This document shows positions 4,915 through 7,881 of a stretch of 7,881 bases of DNA, piece by piece. Below the pieces are notes generated by a model. The model did not search any database and was not told the DNA's origin. It saw nothing but the letters and a program-made list of their open reading frames with translations. The position numbers and the translations under genes are program-made. The first letter of the stretch is position 1. Every line of letters begins with the position of its first letter. Source of the DNA: JALONO01 sp038209965 (GTDB lineage Bacteria; Bacteroidota; Bacteroidia; Cytophagales; Thermoflexibacteraceae); assembly GCA_038209965.1 (NCBI GenBank), contig JBBQXF010000163.1, positions 1 to 7,881 on the forward strand. Reading direction: 5' to 3'.

Positions 4915-6840
4915 ATGGTAACTATTTGCCGGGCAATCATTGCCCTGTGCTTCTGCGCCCTGTCTGGTGCGGCCTTGGGCCAAGTGCCCCGGCCCAAAAA
5001 TGACTCCGTGCGCTGGCTGCGGGAGGTGAGCGTGTATGGTATCCCCGAAGCCAAGTTCGCGGTGGGCAGTAAGATTTTCACCCCAGACAGTGCCTCGCTG
5101 GCGCGCCTGAGCCAAGGCACACTGGCCGATCTGCTCATGCAACATACCCCTGTGTACGTGCGGGAGTACGGCAACGGAATGTTGGCCACGGTGTCAATGC
5201 GCGGCACGAGTTCCAACCACACCGCTTTGCTCTGGAACGGGGTCAACTTGAACCAGCCCACCCTCGGCATGTTGGATTTCAACACCGTGCCCCTGGCTGC
5301 AGTGGATCAAGTGGAGGTGCAAGCCGGGGGCGGCAGTTCGATCTATGGCAGCGATGCGCTCGGGGGCAGTATCCACCTCAACTCCCAGCCCCATTGGCAG
5401 CCCGGCCATCGGTTTACTTTCCAGCAGAATGTGGGCAGTTTTGGCCGGTGGTTCACTTCGGCCCAAGCCAAGTTTGCTTCGGCCAAATGGGAAATGCGAA
5501 GCCATTTCTACCGCAACAGCGCACAGAACAATTTTTCTTTTGTCAATATAACCAAGGCAGGTGCGCCGATCGAGCGCCAAACCAACGCCGCCACCCTAAA
5601 TTACGGACTAGTACAGGAAATTTTTTACCGATTTTCGGCCAATCGCTACTTTTCGGTCAAAGGGTGGTACAATGCCAACAACCGCCAGATCCAGCCCAAT
5701 ATGGCCACCGCCGATGTGGCTGACGAGCAGCAAGACCACAGCACCCGCTTGGTGGCCGATTACCACGCCAATTCCCGTTTCGGGTATGTGCAGGCCAAAC
5801 TCGCGTTTGTCAACGATTGGATGCGCTATAACGGCGGTGCGCCAATTGCCACCAACCGCTATTGGGCCATGCTACAATATGAGAAAAAGCTGGGAACCAA
5901 AGTCCAGATCCAAGTTGGGGCCGCGTGGCAGCACATTACGGCCAGTGTGCCGGCCTACGGGAAGGGGATCGGCGAAAACCGCCAGGATATTTTTGTGCTG
6001 ACTCGCTATCAGGCATTGCCCCGGTGGGTACTCACCGCCAACGTGCGCCAAGCCTTTGTCACCGGGTTTATTGCCCCGATAGCCCCTTCGCTGGGCAGTG
6101 AAGTAAAACTGTATCAGCAGCAATCCAAAAAACTGGTTTTCAAGACGTTGGTTTCTCGCAACTATCGCGTGCCCACGCTCAATGACCGCTACTGGCAGCC
6201 GGGCGGCAACTTGGATATCCGCCCCGAGTTGGGCCACAGTGCCGAGCTAGGGCTACTCTACCAGCGCGGCACAGCGGCCAGCAACTGGGAAGTGGAGGCC
6301 ACCCATTACCGGATGTGGGTCGATGATTGGATCATTTGGCTGCCCCAAACCTCGTTCTGGTCGCCCAGCAACATCCGGCGCGTGCAAGTAGTGGGAGCCG
6401 AATTTTCGGCCAAGTTTACCCAGCAAATGGGTGCTTGGCGGATCGGTGGGGGAGGGCAGTACGCTTTCAACCAGTCCACTAACCGCAATCAGTTGAACGA
6501 AAATGACCGCTCGCTGGGCAAGCAACTGCCTTACGTACCCCGCCACCGGGCCACGGCCTACGTCAATTTGGACTATCAACAATGGTTTGCCAGTGTAAAT
6601 TTCAATTACACGGGCCAGCGCTTTGTCAGTACCGACAACGATGAAGCCCTCGCCGCTTTTCGGCTGTTCAATTTGAGTGGCGGGCGGGCCGTCCAATTGG
6701 CCAAACGGCCCAGTGCCAACCCGTTACGGATCACGATGACTGCCCATGTTTACAACTTATTCAATATCCAATACCAAAACCTTCGCCTGCGGTCCATGCC
6801 CGGGCGAAATTACCAGATGAGTGTCAAAATTGACTTTTAG
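4915..6840 (+). CDS. btuB: BtuB-like TonB-dependent outer-membrane cobalamin receptor
   Basis: A 641-residue receptor, close to the length of E. coli BtuB, predicted to carry cobalamin across the outer membrane using TonB energy. The first 22 residues are a signal peptide (MVTICRAIIALCFCALSGAALG, in two parts: basic R6, then a hydrophobic core), probably cleaved before Q23. A TonB-box-like REVSVYG lies at 36-42. The plug domain (about 55-160) has LADLLMQHTPVYV, the VSMRGTSSNHTALLWNG block, and VDQVEVQAGGGSSIYGSDALGG. The rest is a beta-barrel, ending NLFNIQYQNLRLRSMPGRNYQMSVKIDF in pieces, with the terminal Phe usual for barrel insertion. There is no N-terminal carboxypeptidase-like domain, unlike SusC. 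The ATG at 4915 is chosen over the adjacent GTG at 4912; a stop at 4876 limits the frame. The substrate call rests on the cobalamin riboswitch directly upstream and the lipoprotein partner 22 bases downstream. Confidence 0.92.
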   Translation: MVTICRAIIALCFCALSGAALGQVPRPKNDSVRWLREVSVYGIPEAKFAVGSKIFTPDSASLARLSQGTLADLLMQHTPVYVREYGNGMLATVSMRGTSSNHTALLWNGVNLNQPTLGMLDFNTVPLAAVDQVEVQAGGGSSIYGSDALGGSIHLNSQPHWQPGHRFTFQQNVGSFGRWFTSAQAKFASAKWEMRSHFYRNSAQNNFSFVNITKAGAPIERQTNAATLNYGLVQEIFYRFSANRYFSVKGWYNANNRQIQPNMATADVADEQQDHSTRLVADYHANSRFGYVQAKLAFVNDWMRYNGGAPIATNRYWAMLQYEKKLGTKVQIQVGAAWQHITASVPAYGKGIGENRQDIFVLTRYQALPRWVLTANVRQAFVTGFIAPIAPSLGSEVKLYQQQSKKLVFKTLVSRNYRVPTLNDRYWQPGGNLDIRPELGHSAELGLLYQRGTAASNWEVEATHYRMWVDDWIIWLPQTSFWSPSNIRRVQVVGAEFSAKFTQQMGAWRIGGGGQYAFNQSTNRNQLNENDRSLGKQLPYVPRHRATAYVNLDYQQWFASVNFNYTGQRFVSTDNDEALAAFRLFNLSGGRAVQLAKRPSANPLRITMTAHVYNLFNIQYQNLRLRSMPGRNYQMSVKIDF

Positions 6841-6862
6841 TGACTAAACCAGTTTAACAATT

Positions 6863-7881
6863 ATGAAAAAAAGTATCCAATTTCTCGCTCTTCTATGGCT
6901 TGCTGTCCTAATTTCTTGTGGTGGAAGCAAAGAAACCCCGCTGGGGAAATACGAAGAGGGCGTGGTGGTGATCAACGAGGGAAATTTCTCCGATTCGGAT
7001 GGGGAAATCAGTTTTATCAGCAATGAGACTGGACAAGTCACCAACCGGGTCTTCCAAGCCGAAAATACCCGTCCACTGTCGGCAATCGTGCAAAATGCCC
7101 GGCGGTTTGGAGATAAAATCTACCTAGTGTGCAACCGGGCCGACAAAATAGAGGTGATCAATGCCGCAGATTTGAAATCGTTGGCTTCGGTGCCTGCCCA
7201 AAACCAGAACTTGGTGAACCCCCAAGACATTGCCGTCTTGGGCGACAAAGCTTACATCGCTTGCTGGGGGCCATTTAGCCCAACGTTCAGTCGCGATGCC
7301 CCGTTTTTGGCCGTGATGAACACCCAAAGCAATACCATTACGGGCCGGGTTGCCCTGCCCAGCTTTCCGCAGGGCTGCTTGGTAGTTGGCCAAAATATCT
7401 ACATCGCTTTGCCCGGCGCCAATCAAATAGCCGTATTGAACCCGGCTAACGATCAGATTACAACCAGTATTGCGGTGGCCAATGGGCCGCAGCGGTTGCT
7501 CTTGGATGCCAACAACCGCATTTGGGTGGTTTGCAGCAATAGGGCCTTGGTGCGGATCAACCCGAGCACCAACCAAGTGGAGGCCACTATTTCCACTGGT
7601 TCAGTCCGGCCCAATGGCAAGGCCGCCCTGAACGCAGCGGGCAACCGCATTTACTACATGAGTAGCGTGTCGAATGCTACTTTTACGGCCAGTACTGGTA
7701 CGATTTACGAGTTGCCGATCAGTGCCACTTCGGCTCCGACCAGTCCGTTGATCACCCTCACCAACCTGTATGGCATCGGTGTGAATCCAGTAAATGGCGA
7801 GATTTTGGCTGCTGATGGCAATGCTTTTCAAGGCAATGGTACGATTGTCCGGTATGATGTATTGGGCACTCGGCTGGGCAC
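6863..7881 (+). CDS. DUF5074/YncE-like beta-propeller lipoprotein, candidate BtuG-type surface cobalamin-binding protein (3' end outside window)
   Basis: The frame is open from ATG 6863 to the window edge (339 codons seen, no stop). A lipoprotein signal peptide is clear: MKKS, a hydrophobic core, then lipobox LISC with acylated C19, followed by GGSKE. The mature part begins GVVVINEGNFSDSDGEISFI (33-52), the usual opening of DUF5074/YncE-like propellers. Repeated blades follow: KIYLVCNRADKIEVIN (85-100), KAYIACWG (129-136), NIYIALPGANQIAVLNP (178-194), RIWVVCSNRALVRINP (219-234) and NRIYYMSS (261-268), each a strand set with an Asn/Asp-Pro or similar turn. It shares the riboswitch-controlled transcript with the receptor, 22 bases behind its stop. 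In Bacteroides, BtuG is a surface-exposed propeller lipoprotein that binds B12 and caps BtuB. An equivalent role here is inferred from fold, lipidation and gene order. A periplasmic or generic adhesin-like role is less likely. Confidence 0.9.
   Translation, partial: MKKSIQFLALLWLAVLISCGGSKETPLGKYEEGVVVINEGNFSDSDGEISFISNETGQVTNRVFQAENTRPLSAIVQNARRFGDKIYLVCNRADKIEVINAADLKSLASVPAQNQNLVNPQDIAVLGDKAYIACWGPFSPTFSRDAPFLAVMNTQSNTITGRVALPSFPQGCLVVGQNIYIALPGANQIAVLNPANDQITTSIAVANGPQRLLLDANNRIWVVCSNRALVRINPSTNQVEATISTGSVRPNGKAALNAAGNRIYYMSSVSNATFTASTGTIYELPISATSAPTSPLITLTNLYGIGVNPVNGEILAADGNAFQGNGTIVRYDVLGTRLG

Overview
The window looks like a chromosomal piece of a member of the Bacteroidota. Three start regions carry near-perfect copies of the promoter typical of that phylum (-33 TTTG or similar, about 19 bases, -7 TANNTTTG). 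Shine-Dalgarno sequences are absent. The protein set also fits: an Era GTPase with a GKGGKMLKK loop, a SusC/BtuB-type receptor and a DUF5074-like surface lipoprotein. The GC-leaning codon use suggests a Cytophagales/Saprospirales-like lineage rather than Bacteroides, but this is only an impression.

Left part (1-3189): the 3' end of a DsrE-family gene enters on the + strand and converges, with a 22-base overlap, on a minus-strand series. In transcription order that series is era (ribosome-assembly GTPase), a Xaa-Pro aminopeptidase (M24B) and a small SnoaL/NTF2-like protein only 13 bases behind it.

Middle (3190-4391): an initiator tRNA-fMet lies divergent to era, and their promoters share the same short gap. 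A strong, apparently bidirectional hairpin terminator follows the tRNA. A two-gene minus-strand cassette comes next: a four-helix membrane protein overlapping by ATGA a 66-residue Xre/YozG-type regulator. Its promoter is enclosed by a perfect 8-base inverted repeat that could be the regulator's operator.

Right part (4392-7881): a vitamin B12 uptake operon. A TTTG-N19-TACTTTTG promoter drives a cobalamin riboswitch of about 230 bases, then a BtuB-like TonB-dependent receptor. A YncE/DUF5074-type beta-propeller lipoprotein follows 22 bases downstream and is cut by the window edge. The lipoprotein is the best candidate for a BtuG-like surface B12-capture protein working with the receptor: the riboswitch would shut the pair off when cobalamin is plentiful, and the lipoprotein would pass the ligand to the outer-membrane channel. 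This operon is the most interesting part of the window. The riboswitch also carries an extra small hairpin in a normally short conserved loop.
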